Assembly: GCF_964340395.1 (NCBI RefSeq)
Contig: NC_135565.1
Span: forward strand, 7,558,742 to 7,622,741
DNA: 64,000 bases
Direction of reading: 5' to 3'
Origin: Glandiceps talaboti
Lineage: Eukaryota > Hemichordata > Enteropneusta > Spengelidae
Shown here: positions 23,352 through 54,751 of the stretch, piece by piece
How the letters are laid out: each line of letters opens with the position of its first letter
Position numbering within the stretch: the first letter of the stretch is position 1
Notes under the pieces: model-generated
What the model saw: only the letters and a program-made list of their open reading frames with translations
What the model was told of the DNA's origin: nothing
Databases searched by the model: none
Made by a program: the position numbers and the translations under genes

Positions 23352-24055
23352 GATAAAGAGGTTGAGATAGTTCATTCATATAAGTATATTGGTATGGGGA
23401 TTGATGGAATACTAAATTGGAGAGAAAACACTGAAAATTAGTTCAAAAATGTAACTCCCGTATGTACTGCCTTCGTAGATTGCGATCCTTTGACATCAGT
23501 CGTGACTTTCTGAGTAATTTCTACACATCTGTTGTGGGCAGTGTCTTGTTTTTTGGTGTTGTGTGTTGGGGAGGAAATTTGAATAAACAACTGAAAGGTG
23601 ATAAAGGTAAGGTTGTTAAGGGAGCGGGTTCTGTTATCGGCAAAAAACAAGAGAAATTCGAGGAGATATACAATAAGAGAGTTTTGAAAAAGATGTTAAC
23701 AATTCTAGAGAATGACCGTCATCCTTTGTATTCCATTTTTTGTGAATGTAAGAGTACTTTTAGCAAACGATTGAATTTACCAAAGATTGTAACTGAGCGC
23801 TTCAGGAATTCTTTTTTACCACAGGCAATAAGAACTTTTAATGACCAGTGTTGAGCTGCAGTGCAGTGATCTTGTGGGTTTGAGTTTTAAATTATTGTAG
23901 CTGTTTAAATCTAACATTACATGTATGTGTATCTTGTTGTGTATCTGTTATAATTGTATCATTTTTGTATTTTGTGAATTGTTATACTGATGGCAGTTTC
24001 CTAATTTCCCCTTGTGGGATCAATAAAGTATTTATTATTCATTATTATTATTATC
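23348..24055 (+). mobile_element. 3' end of a Rex/CR1/L2-like LINE
   Basis: The frame to the stop at 23852-23854 encodes RLRSFDISRDFLSNFYTSVV, FGVVCWGGN, then KGAGSVIGKKQEKFEEIYN. This is the thumb/C-terminal part of a reverse transcriptase that uses such tails. A 3' UTR with TTGTGGGATCAATAAAG and an ATT-rich tail (24030-24058) follows. The start (KYIGMGIDGILNWREN) needs one frameshift near 23450. The catalytic domains are missing. Confidence 0.8.
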
Positions 24056-24090
24056 ATTATTTAGGCTAACCATGTCATCTATTATTGATA

Positions 24091-24306
24091 TACGGCTAGC
24101 CGAAGCAAAATTAGGTCACACCGCGCTGGTATGCGAACATGAACGTGGGTGAGTTGCGCGTTCGCGTACACGTTGAACGTGTAGCCGAAACGCTTTGGTT
24201 ACTATAGAGTTTCGGCTACACGTTCAACGTGTACGCGAACGCGCAACTCACTCACTCACGTTCATGTTCGCATACCAGATGTGACCTAATTTTGCTACGG
24301 CTAGCG
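24091..24306. repeat. Palindrome, arms of about 100 bp
   Basis: The left arm ends GTACACGTTGAACGTGTAGC, and the right arm begins with the complement after a 16-nt spacer. The arms differ by small gaps and a duplicated CTCA. Confidence 0.9.
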
Positions 24307-24358
24307 GTTTATGTGGAGGCTAGATAATGTGTAATGATTTGGTTATATGACATAAATA

Positions 24359-24462
24359 GCGCAATGATAATAACCGTATGGCTCGACATTATGACAAGAC
24401 AAATAATTAAGCAGATATATTTACTTGAATAATCTCGTATGTTCACAATAAAATCACCCTGG
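24359..24462. repeat. Direct repeat, first copy (about 104 bp)
   Basis: It matches 24839-24943 (TAACCGTATGGCTCGACATT, then TTACTTGAATAATCTCGTAT). The two copies bracket the right inverted-repeat arm. Confidence 0.85.
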
Positions 24463-24474
24463 AGTACATAGTAT

Positions 24475-24838
24475 CTTGACAATTGCAGCGACAGTCGTCA
24501 TCATACATCGTGATTTCTGTGCAAAATCAGTTACGTGAAGGCAGCCACAGATTCAAGGCTGCATTTTAAATATTTAAGGAAAACAAAATTACTGAGGTGT
24601 ATTATGTCGTGAAGGGTCAACCTTGCTGAAAGCATTAACATTTTTTTTATTATATTAGTGAAGATTTTACATAAAAAATTAAAAGAAATTTTATGTTGTT
24701 TACTTATGTGTAAACAGCTCTCGCCACGTTCGAAACGCCCGCGAAACTTGTCAGTACACAGAGAAGTAGGTCAAAACTGCGACGTAGTAGCACAAAATCT
24801 CCTACGTCACATGTGCGCGTACAAGTTGAACGTGTAAC
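24475..24838 (-). repeat. Right arm of the 3-kb inverted-repeat structure
   Basis: Reverse complement of 21790-22164 with scattered substitutions and short indels. Confidence 0.85.
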
Positions 24839-24943
24839 GCAATAACAATAACCGTATGGCTCGACATTATATGACAAGACAAATAATTAAGCAGATATAT
24901 TTACTTGAATAATCTCGTATTTTGACAATAAAATCACCCTGTA
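24839..24943. repeat. Direct repeat, second copy
   Basis: Nearly identical to 24359-24462. Confidence 0.85.
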
Positions 24944-25884
24944 TAGATTTATGATATGAAAAGAAATTATTCGTTGTTCATGAATTCTTTCGGTCGCATG
25001 CATGAATGTCTGACAAGTTCATACTATGAGCATGATTTACTAGAGGAATTATCCATACTGGAAATGGTAATTAATCACGTACACGTCTACTCGTACTCAT
25101 ACCGCGGTCAAAAAATAAAGAAATCTTAAACAATATCAATGTAAATTGTCTGTATTCAGTGAATAAGATGACGTCAAACAAACAAGGGGATGGGGTGTAA
25201 ATACAAATGATATGCACGTAACCTTGTTGGATTATCGTGGACGACTGAAACCGTGCTCATGACTTCAAAAGTTAGAAATTTAATTACGTGCTCACTGTCT
25301 ACGACGAGTCGGACTTCAAAAAGCATTAATTGAATGTGACAGTGACAGTTTTTTTAAGTGATGTTGTCAGAAAATTAACGTTTCACATTTTGAAGATTTG
25401 AAAATTGCTGTCACTCAGGTTGTCAGTCCTGTTTTCCTGCGTTCTTTTTGTGTCTCGCTCGAAAATGTCCCCCAATCAAATGCAAACTCACTTTACCTAC
25501 AGCTATCGTGGTTTCTAGTATGATGCCTAGTTTGAAAATGCAGTGGTAATTATTTTTCTAAATCGGATATAAACACTCCTGAAAAGTTAATTGTACAATC
25601 ATCTACCCGGGATATCAATCCAATTATTGAATTAATAATGTAACTTTGACCAATCAGGAATGTAATCTCTTCCCTATTGACCAACCAAATTCTTTCCTTG
25701 GTAAGCAATCATAAATATGTCAACATCAAGTCTGTGCCAATATTCATGGAATGTCAGTAATAGTTTATAAGCTGATGAACGTTTAATTTGTAGGAGTTTA
25801 TTAGAGTTAACAAATTATATTGTGTGTGGAGTTGTTTTAGTACTTGGTTGTGCAGTCATCATTCCTTCCAGAACCTTTGCTACA
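24944..25884. other. Intergenic, nothing recognised
   Basis: No homologous frame, RNA gene or repeat seen. Confidence 0.5.
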
Positions 25885-26279
25885 ATAATTATCCCACACC
25901 TAGTCTCAGTTATCCAGATTCTCACCGTTGAGGGCTCTTCTAAGAGACAACCCAGATGAGAGTCTGCCAAAATCACATTCAAACTACCCACAATACCTTT
26001 CTTCCATGCATAAAATATGGGCTTATGAGGCCTGTTTGTTGGAACTAATATGTATCAGTCACTTGAGAAGGGATAATTTGTAGCGAAGGTACCCAAATCG
26101 TCCGGCCTGCAATGTTGGACATGAAGTACTCCCCATGATGCACTGCTCCAGAGGCTACTTCCTGCGTGGGATAGTTGGAATCTCGTTTCCCCAGACTCTC
26201 GTTTGGAGTGGTCTTGTAGGCAGAGCCCTCAGTGGCGAGAGTCTGGGTAAGCGAGACTATCCCACACCATGTAATTACA
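25885..26279. mobile_element. MITE-like element with TIRs
   Basis: The left part reads CCCACACCTAGTCTC, then TTGAGGGCTCT. The right end holds the complement (GGGCTCT... CCCAGACTCTCG... GTGTGGGATAGTCTCG). The right 110 bases (26165-26275) are themselves palindromic. Confidence 0.65.
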
Positions 26280-28888
26280 CAATATACACAATGACAATAA
26301 AATATGTTAGATAATTCAAATGTTTTATTGATGTTACAGACAAGCTAATTATTGACAATATTGATACAATACATATTTTGTGTACATTATACACTACACA
26401 CAAGTGTAGACAATTGTCATGGTCTGCTCGAGTACCTGAAACAAACATTTGTTACTATGGCAACATCACGTTACATTGACATTCATCAACCACTGATCAT
26501 CAAAATAAAATTTACATTCAAACATAAAACTGACTAAAATATTGATCACATGAGTATGTATCTAAATCACAGGACAAGAAATTTACTGTTACCATGGAAA
26601 TAAAAATTGCATTGATAATGTATGGAATGACTTGTATAAACAAGGCTTTGTGTTAAAAGATGTGTAGTATCTATCATGTGAATACAAAAGTGGATTTTTT
26701 GACAAGCAAGGAAAGGTAAAACCTAATCACCTTAAATTATTGTAAAGCCCATCTTCCAATTTACAATGAAGAACAGAATTATCATTAATTAGTTTGCCCT
26801 TTGTTCATACAATGCACTGCATGTTACTGTTTACTCTCTGTTGGAAACAGCCATGCAGAAACCAATAGTTGCTTGAGTGAATTCCGTTTCTTGCTACATT
26901 TTATCTAAAAGAAATGAACTAATCTGTCATGCCATACAGACATTGAATACAGACATCAAAACATTGGTGCCCACATGGCTGTGTCTAGTTGCAGTATGTT
27001 TAAATGGTTTATTTTATTCAGATTAAATGTAGCAAGAAACTGTGATCATGTTATCTTACAGTATAGAATGTGTAGTTTCATATTGGTTTCTACATGATTG
27101 TATCAATCAGAAATAGTGAACAGTTACTTGAAACATGCTGTAATTACTAACGGGTGTGTAACACTACATGTAGCTTACGATCTTCGCTGCTTGCTTTCAA
27201 CTTTATTGTCTCAGACTCCCAGTTATGCTTAGCCATTTGAATTAAATAATTAACCAAAGAAGTGTCAACCAGGAAACTGGAACAAATTCTCACACGATTT
27301 TAAATCTACCAGCTGTGCTAGATGATGCTGGTACCATCCCCATTTTAACATGAATATTAATGAGGTAACCTAAGCGGACCAGCTACACCCATCACAAAGG
27401 GAACCGTTAAGTTACTGACGTCGTCACATAACGGTAGGATGTCACACTATGACTTGTCAATTATCTGAATGAGTTGAGTTGTTGCTATGTGTAATCATAA
27501 CCAAATTTTACGTCTGAATACAGAATCATTGGGATTATGGCTAAGCATGAGTTGAGAGAGCATACTCGAAATGAACCTGTGAAGATCCTCGCTAGTGCTA
27601 CAGATGATAATGAAGAAATCAAAGTTCATAGAAATGAGAATCTACCCTTTTTACCATTAAGTATGGTCACGACAACATTGCTTGGGTGACAATATTCAAT
27701 AAAAGATCAAGAATTTATTTCTAGTCATTGTCAATCTATGGAGTGCAACCCTTGACTAACCAAATACTTTAAAAGTAAAACTTTTGAAATGTACTGGAAT
27801 TCCATCAACTAGATACATGCATATGGATATTTGTCAACAGATGGCAAACCAACACAAGAAAATACAAAATACAGAGGATGACATGGCTGAAAGAAGCTAT
27901 CATATTACACTGTAATACATAATCATTTTGCTTTACTCTCAACAGTTTTGAAAGGGTTGGCTGATGTGTGATGGCATCCCCACTCCAATATGGCATTTCT
28001 TGCTGACTATCATCTTATCATTATCATAGCAAACTCTGCATGGACGGGGTTACATATACTGTTACAGTTGCAAAGTCAGTTGAAATAGCGTAAATAGCCA
28101 TTAGTTAAAATCTTAAATTTGAAATAGGCAGAAGAATCAATCTAAGCGGTGTTCAAGCAGACACTAGGCACTCAAAGTAGGCTAGAAAATTGGGTTGTTT
28201 TTCTTGTGCTGTGTTGTAGGGCTTTGCTAATCTGCCATGACTTCTTCAGATACACCATAGACCAGTTATTAAAAAGACAAACGATTTATACAGTTTGGCC
28301 ACTGGAGGGTGCTGTTCAGTAGTAACATTTTGACTGACTGTAATCACCAGAATGACTAAGTATTGCAGTTGTATGCATTGTATGTTGGAAATAATCTTCC
28401 TGAAGATTCTAATTTCAAAGAAAGCATGCTGGGTCACTTCAAATAATTAATATATCCCTTCTTTTTCAATGATTTGAATTTTTAGGAACTCACAGAGTTC
28501 TTTTAACATGTATATATATATTAAGTTATTCGTAAACTGCAATACAATTGGCATCCATGTTAAAACTGTGTTCATTCCAAACATCACTTATCTGAGAACT
28601 GTATTAGTTAAAACACTAAAATATGTTATAAGGCTCCCTCGATTAAATCTTTGTTTGCCATCCTTAAATTTCACCGAATTGTACCAGACAGAGAGCGAAA
28701 AAATCAAACACAGAGAAAGAACACAATGCTAGTATGTCATATAAAATTAACTTTCTGTTGGCACCCAGATGTACCACTCTGGTGAAATATAAATATCAAA
28801 ATCCACAGTTTAGTCATCTTAAACAATTATTTAGAGATATGTCTAATTTATCCTAAAGATATCTGTATGTTTTGACTATTTACATTTT
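26280..28888. other. Intergenic, nothing recognised
   Basis: AT-rich DNA with only short random open frames. Confidence 0.5.
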
Positions 28889-29378
28889 GTTGCGCCAGTG
28901 CAGTAAGGTTGTATCTGCCTATACAATTGCACGGAGGGGGGGGGGGGGGGTATTTCGATGGGTAATGAGTACATATATACCCTGGTGGACCAAAGTTACA
29001 ACCCAAAACTCTACTAAAATTCAAAAAGTAGGGTCAAAAGTCTACATTTTAGCCAGAAACAGGGTTCAAATGATACACTTTCATGTGACACATGCATGCT
29101 TCAGTCAGATAAAGATGACTGAAAACTACCCATGGAAGCAACCTTGTTAAAAATATGGGGGTCAAAAGTCGTACTTGCATTCAAAGAGGTGGGTCATACC
29201 TCTACATAATGCTTTAAAAATCAAGACTCAAAAGTCTACATGAGTCAAAAAAAAAAGGGGGGGGGTGTCAAAACTGCAGTACATACGTATATACCCTTTC
29301 TATGGGAGTACCCCCCCCCCCCCCCCCCCCCCCCCCGGACAACTGCATAGCATATACGAACTTTCTGCACTGATGCGA
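28889..29378. mobile_element. TIR element with internal G runs
   Basis: The ends GTTGCGCCAGTGCAGTAAG and the complement of GTCGCATCAGTGCAGAAAG are imperfect inverted repeats of about 50 bp. Each leads inward to a G homopolymer (G18 near 28933; C26 at 29311-29336). There is no transposase. Confidence 0.65.
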
Positions 29379-30547
29379 CGAATCATAGAATAAAATATGG
29401 CATTTTGAGCGAGACAAGATTTGCGTTTTACTAAATCTACAGAGAATCCCATCTGCACGCAAATGGCAAAAAAAAGGATTTAATTGACGGCACCTAACAT
29501 TTATAAAACTGATGCTTGTCGAACTTCATTTTAAAATGATCAAAGTTTAGAGTGTGACTGTTTAAAAATTATATTTTATATGCTGATAAAAAATATGCTG
29601 ATAAAATCACCCACCCCTTCACAGCTCTAAAAATACATAATATAGTTAACAATTATACTGGCAACCAATACACACATCCTTTGTACTCACATTATATTTG
29701 TAAAATTTCACATTTCATAAAATAATTCACACATAAAAGAAATTACTTGAAAGATGAATATATAGTGCTCTTGGAATATTATTTTTGTCGATACATTTTC
29801 TTTCTCTTGGTGCCTAAACTATTACTCAGGTTTAAAATGTTATAAACTTTTGGAATTTGGATTTTTTTGTTGTTCGTTACCTAAATAGATTGTATTACTT
29901 GTGGAAAACCGAATGGCTCATTAGCCAAATATGCAAATCTCTGGAGTGTAAGAGCCAATCCAAACTCAGCTTGTCAGATGCTAAGAAATGTAACAGCCAA
30001 TCGAAACTATGGTGTTATCTATAGTTTGAGAAATACCTAATCTGGGGAGATTGGAAGGATAGTCTTCTTGCAAGGGTCCAAGTAATCAAGACGAGATTAT
30101 CTGTGGTTCCATACAAACATAACAATTACTTACATCAATGAATAATTCAATTTTTAACAATGAAATGATACCAAATTTCCCACAATGCACCATTAAAATG
30201 GCAATTCTTCAGATTCTTTAGTTACACACATGATTACCAGTATATGCTTAACTTACAGGTACATAAGTCGGAATGACTCATTTAAATTTTTTGTCTACTG
30301 AATCCAATGCCTACGATTCTAAGTCATATGATGGTGAAAATTTAAAAGCAGTTGTTTGATTGACTCGAGCACACCTCAGTGTCTCACATTACAAAATCTT
30401 ATCAGTAAACAAGGAACAACATTTTACTAAGTCTGAGGGAGACATTCAAACTTTTTTTCCAAATACGTAAATAAGCTCATACCCCATGGCTGATTAAGAG
30501 TATTATCCAATAAAAAAGTCTTGTCAAATAAATCACTAAAATGGTCA
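29379..30547. other. Intergenic, nothing recognised
   Basis: No gene-like frame. A block near 29930-30110 weakly resembles the interior of the next MITE. Confidence 0.4.
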
Positions 30548-30803
30548 CAATAGGGAACTTGCAATCCAAACTGAGCATGCTCAGATGCAAAGGACTATGG
30601 GATTATCTGTGGTTACCGTAATACTTAATCTGCAGCTACTGACAAAAAAAAACACCTCCCACAATGGTCAGGGTAACTATGAATTGATTATTGTGGTTAC
30701 AAACAATGTATCAACATTGTTTACAATACTAATTGATCAGTATTTATTATCACATTTCCCATGATGCAACATTCAACATGGCAGGTTTGCAAGTTCCCTA
30801 TTG
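30548..30803. mobile_element. 256-bp MITE with perfect 17-bp TIRs
   Basis: CAATAGGGAACTTGCAA at 30548-30564 and its exact complement at 30787-30803 bound a non-coding interior. Confidence 0.8.
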
Positions 30804-31056
30804 ATAAAAAACACAAGTTAGAAAAAACAACCCCAATGTCAATCACTTTACTTGTGTTAATAATAAACACACAATATAAGCAAGCCATGATCATAACTCA
30901 CCAAAGAAACATTCCCAATACCACAATAAATTTTCATTAAATATATATATCACCACAAAATTTCATAATAATTCATCCCATTCTGAAAATTGTATTCACA
31001 TCAACTTCTTCTATCAATAAAATTTGACATGGCAATGCTATGATTTATGTCTGTCT

Positions 31057-31616
31057 ATACATGATTACGACCGGTAACATTGAAGTAGAACATTTGCATG
31101 ATTACAACCGGTAACATTGAAGTTGAACATTTGCATGATTACAACTGGTAACACTGAAGTAGAACATTTGCATGATTACAACCGCTAACACTGAAGTAGA
31201 ACATTTACATGATTATAACCGGTAACACTGAACATTTGCATGATTACAACCGGTAACAATGAAGTAGAACATTTGCATGATTACAACCAGTAACACTGAA
31301 GTAGAACATTTGCATGATTACAACCAGTAACATTGAAGTTGAACATTTGCATGATTACAACCGATAACACTGAAGTAGAACATATGCATGATTACAACTG
31401 GTAACATTGAAGTTGAACATTTGCATGATTACAACCGATAACACTGAAGTAGAACATATGCATGATTACAACTGGTAACACTGAAGTAAAACATTTGCAT
31501 GATTACAACTGGTAACATTGAAGTAGAACATTTGCATGATTACAACTGGTAACATTGAAGTTGAACATTTGCATGATTACAACCGGTAACACTGAAGTAG
31601 AACATTTGCATGATTT
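31057..31616. repeat. 37-bp minisatellite, about 15 copies
   Basis: The unit is CATGATTACAACCGGTAACA followed by TTGAAGTAGAACATTTG, with scattered substitutions and one shortened unit near 31220. Confidence 0.95.
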
Positions 31617-33454
31617 ACCACTATCATGATTTACCACTATCATTTTATGAATCCATATCAAGCCTAAAAGTATACTGTTTCAATTACTTTTAATAATCAA
31701 CCCCTCAATGTAATCAGTCTGTAAATGATGTAAGCAGTGCAAAGGAAGTAAATTGTCAATGCAAAGATAAATACCACAAAATACTGAAAGGCAAATACAT
31801 GACCCTGTGTGGTTTTATGATGCTATCATTAACTCTAACCAGTCTTGTGTTCATTGGGCCTAACAAAACTAATTGCGTGGTTCTAGATCTGATTACGCTC
31901 AATTTTAGAATAGGTGGGGTAGACATTTTTTTTTTTTTTTTTCATATTATATATCTTCAAATGTATTGAATTTGTTATTCATTTCAAATTTTGTGAAGGA
32001 AAATGTTGTCATCCCCCCCCCCCCCCCCCAGTCATAGGGACTGGTTTCAGTCACCAGCATTCAGATGTTATTGACCTGACATATGGTCACTAGAGTTAAT
32101 ATTAACAGCGATGTGCTTAGTGTTCACCTAACTGGTTGTAATCTCACACAAAAGAACACGACGACTGTGTTTAATAAAAATTGTCTTCAAATAAAGAATG
32201 AAAAAAAGCCCAGAGACATGATTGAGCAAGGGTAGTGCTATATGCAGCCCTGGTATGATTGAAGCAACTGAAAGAGTATGTACTTGACATGAAAGTTATC
32301 AATAAATTTGACATATACATAAATTGCTATATTTCAGTGTTAACGGTTGCAAATGCTAAGCAAATAAACCATCGACATCAATATGTGAGAATTAAAAATG
32401 GCTGGCTGACAGGGTTTCGAGTTTAACAATGCTTCCCAAGGGAATATTCGCTCATATAACTTCAATGCACTTTTAATAGTAAAACATACAAAAATATTTG
32501 AATGTGACTAAAAATTTGAACATGACAATTTCTTCAAATTCTCACCGAGTTGTTGCAACATGTGCACCCAATCACTAAAATAGCAAAACATGATTTTGAT
32601 GACGTTGTTGTAAAACTCAATTTTCAAGTTAAAACATTTTTGATAAAATCTGCTTAGTTCCCCATCGATAATTACGCATTATTTTTTCCCAACTACTAGT
32701 ATCTAGGACTTCATGTTTTTTTTACATTATAAATTTATCATAAAATTCTATTAAACTATACCTATGAATGAGGAAGTCTTTCGTTTCTTTTCTCTACATC
32801 TTTATCTTTTGGCAACAGATGTTAAATGAATCAATTATACATGTTAATCTGTATGCAGCGACAGAGAAGGTAACCGTGCAGTTATTGGTGGCTTCGTTCA
32901 TTTGGAAATATCCTTACATTGTGGAAAATACATGTACTTAAAACACACTGCATTATGTCGAGCAATTGCTACTTAAAGGGGCACGAGCTGAGTATATACA
33001 TTATTAGGATGTAATGTTTGTTGTATAATTATTTGAAAGGTACTTACAGTATTCTGCTTATCGTACAATAATAACCCATCTAAGTGACTTACAATTAACT
33101 GAACTCAAATTTGGTATTAAGATATAACTTGTGAACAATCCGATTACATAATTTTTTATCGTATAAAAAATTTCGAGGTAAGCCCTACTACATGTAATAA
33201 GAAACTTTTTTTTTAAAAAGCCAGAAGATGATTGCGATGTCATAGATCATACACTGACTTTTGACAGTGCATGTATACACAGTTTTATTTTTAAAAACAT
33301 TCGCTTAGTTTCCATCTTTTTGGAATGTAATTTTTTTCAGCATATTAAAAGGTACTCACAGTATTCTACTAACTGATGTATACTTAACCATCACTTGCAA
33401 TTAACTGAACTCAAACTTGGAACTAGGATATAGTGACTTATAAATGAGCTAATG
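31617..33454. other. Intergenic, no gene recognised; T and C homopolymers
   Basis: Contains T17 near 31925 and a C run near 32014; otherwise featureless AT-rich DNA. Confidence 0.5.
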
Positions 33455-33464
33455 TCGTAATTGT

Positions 33465-33955
33465 AGATTTCCATGAAATCTTGACAGTGACCCAAGAAAC
33501 AGGTTTTCATATGGTGAAGCTTGGTGAGAATTTAAGAAATATGATTTTCAGATTTCCATGAAATCGTGACAGTGAACCAAGAAACAGGTTTTCATATGGT
33601 GAAGCTTGGAGAGAATTTAAGAAATGTGATTTTCAGATTTCCATGAAATCGTGACAGTGAACCAAGAAACAGGTTTTCATATGGTGAAGCTTGGAGAGAA
33701 TTTAAGAAATATGATTTTCAGATTTCCATGAAATCGTGACAGTGAACCAAGAAACAGGTTTTCATATGGTGAAGCTTGGAGAGAATTTAAGAAATATGAT
33801 TTTCAGATTTCCATGAAATCGTGACAGTGAACCAAGAAACAGGTTTTCATATGGTGAAGCTTGGAGAGAATTTAAGAAATATGATTTTCAGATTTCCATG
33901 AAATCGTGACAGTGAACCAAGAAACAGGTTTTCATATGGTGAAGGTTGGAGAGAA
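33465..33955. repeat. 85-bp minisatellite, about 5.8 copies
   Basis: Units run from GATTTCCATGAAATCGTGAC through ACAGGTTTTCATATGGTGAA and are nearly identical. Only the outer copies diverge. Confidence 0.95.
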
Positions 33956-34111
33956 TTCAAGGAAATTGGTCTGAAGTACATTTTATCTTAAAGGGCCATG
34001 TTTCAACACCGGGTCATTGCATTCATGTTATCTTATCAATGGAGCTAAAGGATTACAAGGAATCACTGTTTTCTTCTGTATATTTCAATCCTAGTCTGAA
34101 CTGGGCCTTTA

Positions 34112-34468
34112 AAGTGGCCATATGGATGAGGATTGGGTATTTATTTTGGATTTTTAATTTACAAAACAAGTCGCCATGGCTTTCTACTTGAAAAATCAAT
34201 GTGAAACAACATTGACAAAGTGTGTGTTTGAAACCAAATATATTGAAAAAAAGCTAGCAAATGTGGTAAAAAGTTTGTTATTGCACATAACAATAACAAA
34301 CATTTTACACATTTATTTATCGGTTGCAATGTTTTCAGATATAAACAAGGACTTGGCATAGGTTGTTTCACATTGATTTTTCAATAGGAAGCCATAAGAA
34401 AATAGTTTTAGAAATTAAATATACAAAAATAAATACCCAATCCTCATCTATATGGTCACTTTTAAAAC
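34112..34468. mobile_element. TTAA-flanked fold-back MITE, copy 1
   Basis: The ends read TTAA-AGTGGCCATATGGATGAGG and its complement. The two halves fold on each other around TTATTGCACATAACAATAAC. Copies 2 and 3 lie at 34634 and 52240. Confidence 0.8.
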
Positions 34469-34633
34469 AGATAAAATGATTACGCCATTTCTTCAACTAG
34501 TAATCACTTATTTGTCATGGTAAAATTTACTACTGTGGCAACCAAGCTATCAGCTAACACAAGCTATTTGACATGTCAGTACTACTTCTATCGAAACGGA
34601 AAGAACATTTTTGAATTGTTAAACTGTTCTGTT

Positions 34634-35000
34634 AAAGTGGCCATATGGATGAGGATTGGGTACTCATTTTGGTTTTTTAATTTATAAAACAATTTCATCA
34701 TGGCGTCCTACTTGCAAAAACAAAGTGAAACAACCTATACCAAGTCTTTGTTTGCAACTCAATACATGACAAAAGATTAATAAATGACTGTGTAAAATGT
34801 TTGTTATTGTTCGTACAATAACAAACTTTTTACACATTTGTTTAGCTTTTTGCAATGTATTGAGTTACAAACACAGACTTGATCTTCATCTTTTTGTTGT
34901 TTCACATTGATTTTACAATTAGAAAGCCATGATAAAATTGAATTATGAATAAAAAAAAGTAAAATATATAATTCTCATCCATATGGCCACATTAAACATT
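34634..35000. mobile_element. TTAA-flanked fold-back MITE, copy 2
   Basis: It has the same termini (AGTGGCCATATGGATGAG / CATCCATATGGCCACA) and the same central hairpin GTTATTGTTCGTACAATAAC. It ends about 130 bp downstream of the CEPT1-type stop codon, so it may lie in the 3' UTR. Confidence 0.8.
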
Positions 35001-35130
35001 AGACAAAATATCTGTGTGCACTACCGATCCTGACGATTTGACAAAATGTCAAGTGATTACATTTCTAAAAATCTTTCCTCTCATAAAAAACTCTTTTTAG
35101 TCTACATTTTATACTTTAAAAAAAAAAATC

Positions 35131-54058
<18,928 letters not shown>

Positions 54059-54751
54059 TTTGTCCTTTATCAGCTGCCTCAAATTATTCTAAGATGAACT
54101 TCGTTTGATCTATGATGTACCCCTCGAAAACTCTAGAAAGAGCACTCTGTGATCGGAAAAGACAATTGTTCGCACTGGGGTCGTGTGACCTCCAATCAGG
54201 TGACACGTCTCATTGACGCCCTAGCACAAATAAGTAATATCTCATTCACATAAACTACGACTTGAAAAACAGAGCTCCTTACACCACTGACAACAGATTT
54301 TTTGATTTCATGAACATTCTTATATAGTGATATTATCAATTATTGATTTCATTTGTATATTGATTTGTTTTGCGTCTTCACTGACGTATATTTCTCGGCG
54401 ATGGACATTTTTAAAAGTAAGTTGGAGGGTCTTACACATGCCAGTTGTTTGTTCGTCGTTTACCCACTCCAGTAAGAATGTGTTGACAGTTTATATGGAA
54501 ACGAAAGTCGATTGTTTTGGTGCTTGTCAAAAAAATGGTAATGACCGAAAATGTTGACATAAGCTTGGTATTGTGTTAGGATTTGTAAACCCTCGTTTGG
54601 AATGCGATAGACCGGTATAAGCGAAAAAGAAACTAAAATAAATCCAGATGAAGTCATGGGAAATCCCCGGAACTGCGCTGTTTTCGCCGAAATGAATGTG
54701 CTATTTTAAACTGTGTAAATCTGCAAAGTGATTGGTTTATTTTTTTTAAAC
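54059..54751. promoter_or_regulatory. Shared divergent promoter region
   Basis: About 690 bp separate the start codons of the CEPT1-type gene (minus) and the EPSTI1-like gene (plus). No TATA box is placed with confidence. Both 5' UTRs must start here, barring unseen upstream exons. Confidence 0.5.

Noticed and set aside
31057-31616. CRISPR-like regular repeats
   Set aside because: Units are directly tandem without unique spacers, in an animal genome; this is a minisatellite.
54728-54751. GTG start eight codons before the EPSTI1-like ATG
   Set aside because: GTG starts are not expected in nuclear animal genes, and the ATG at 54752 has a usable context.
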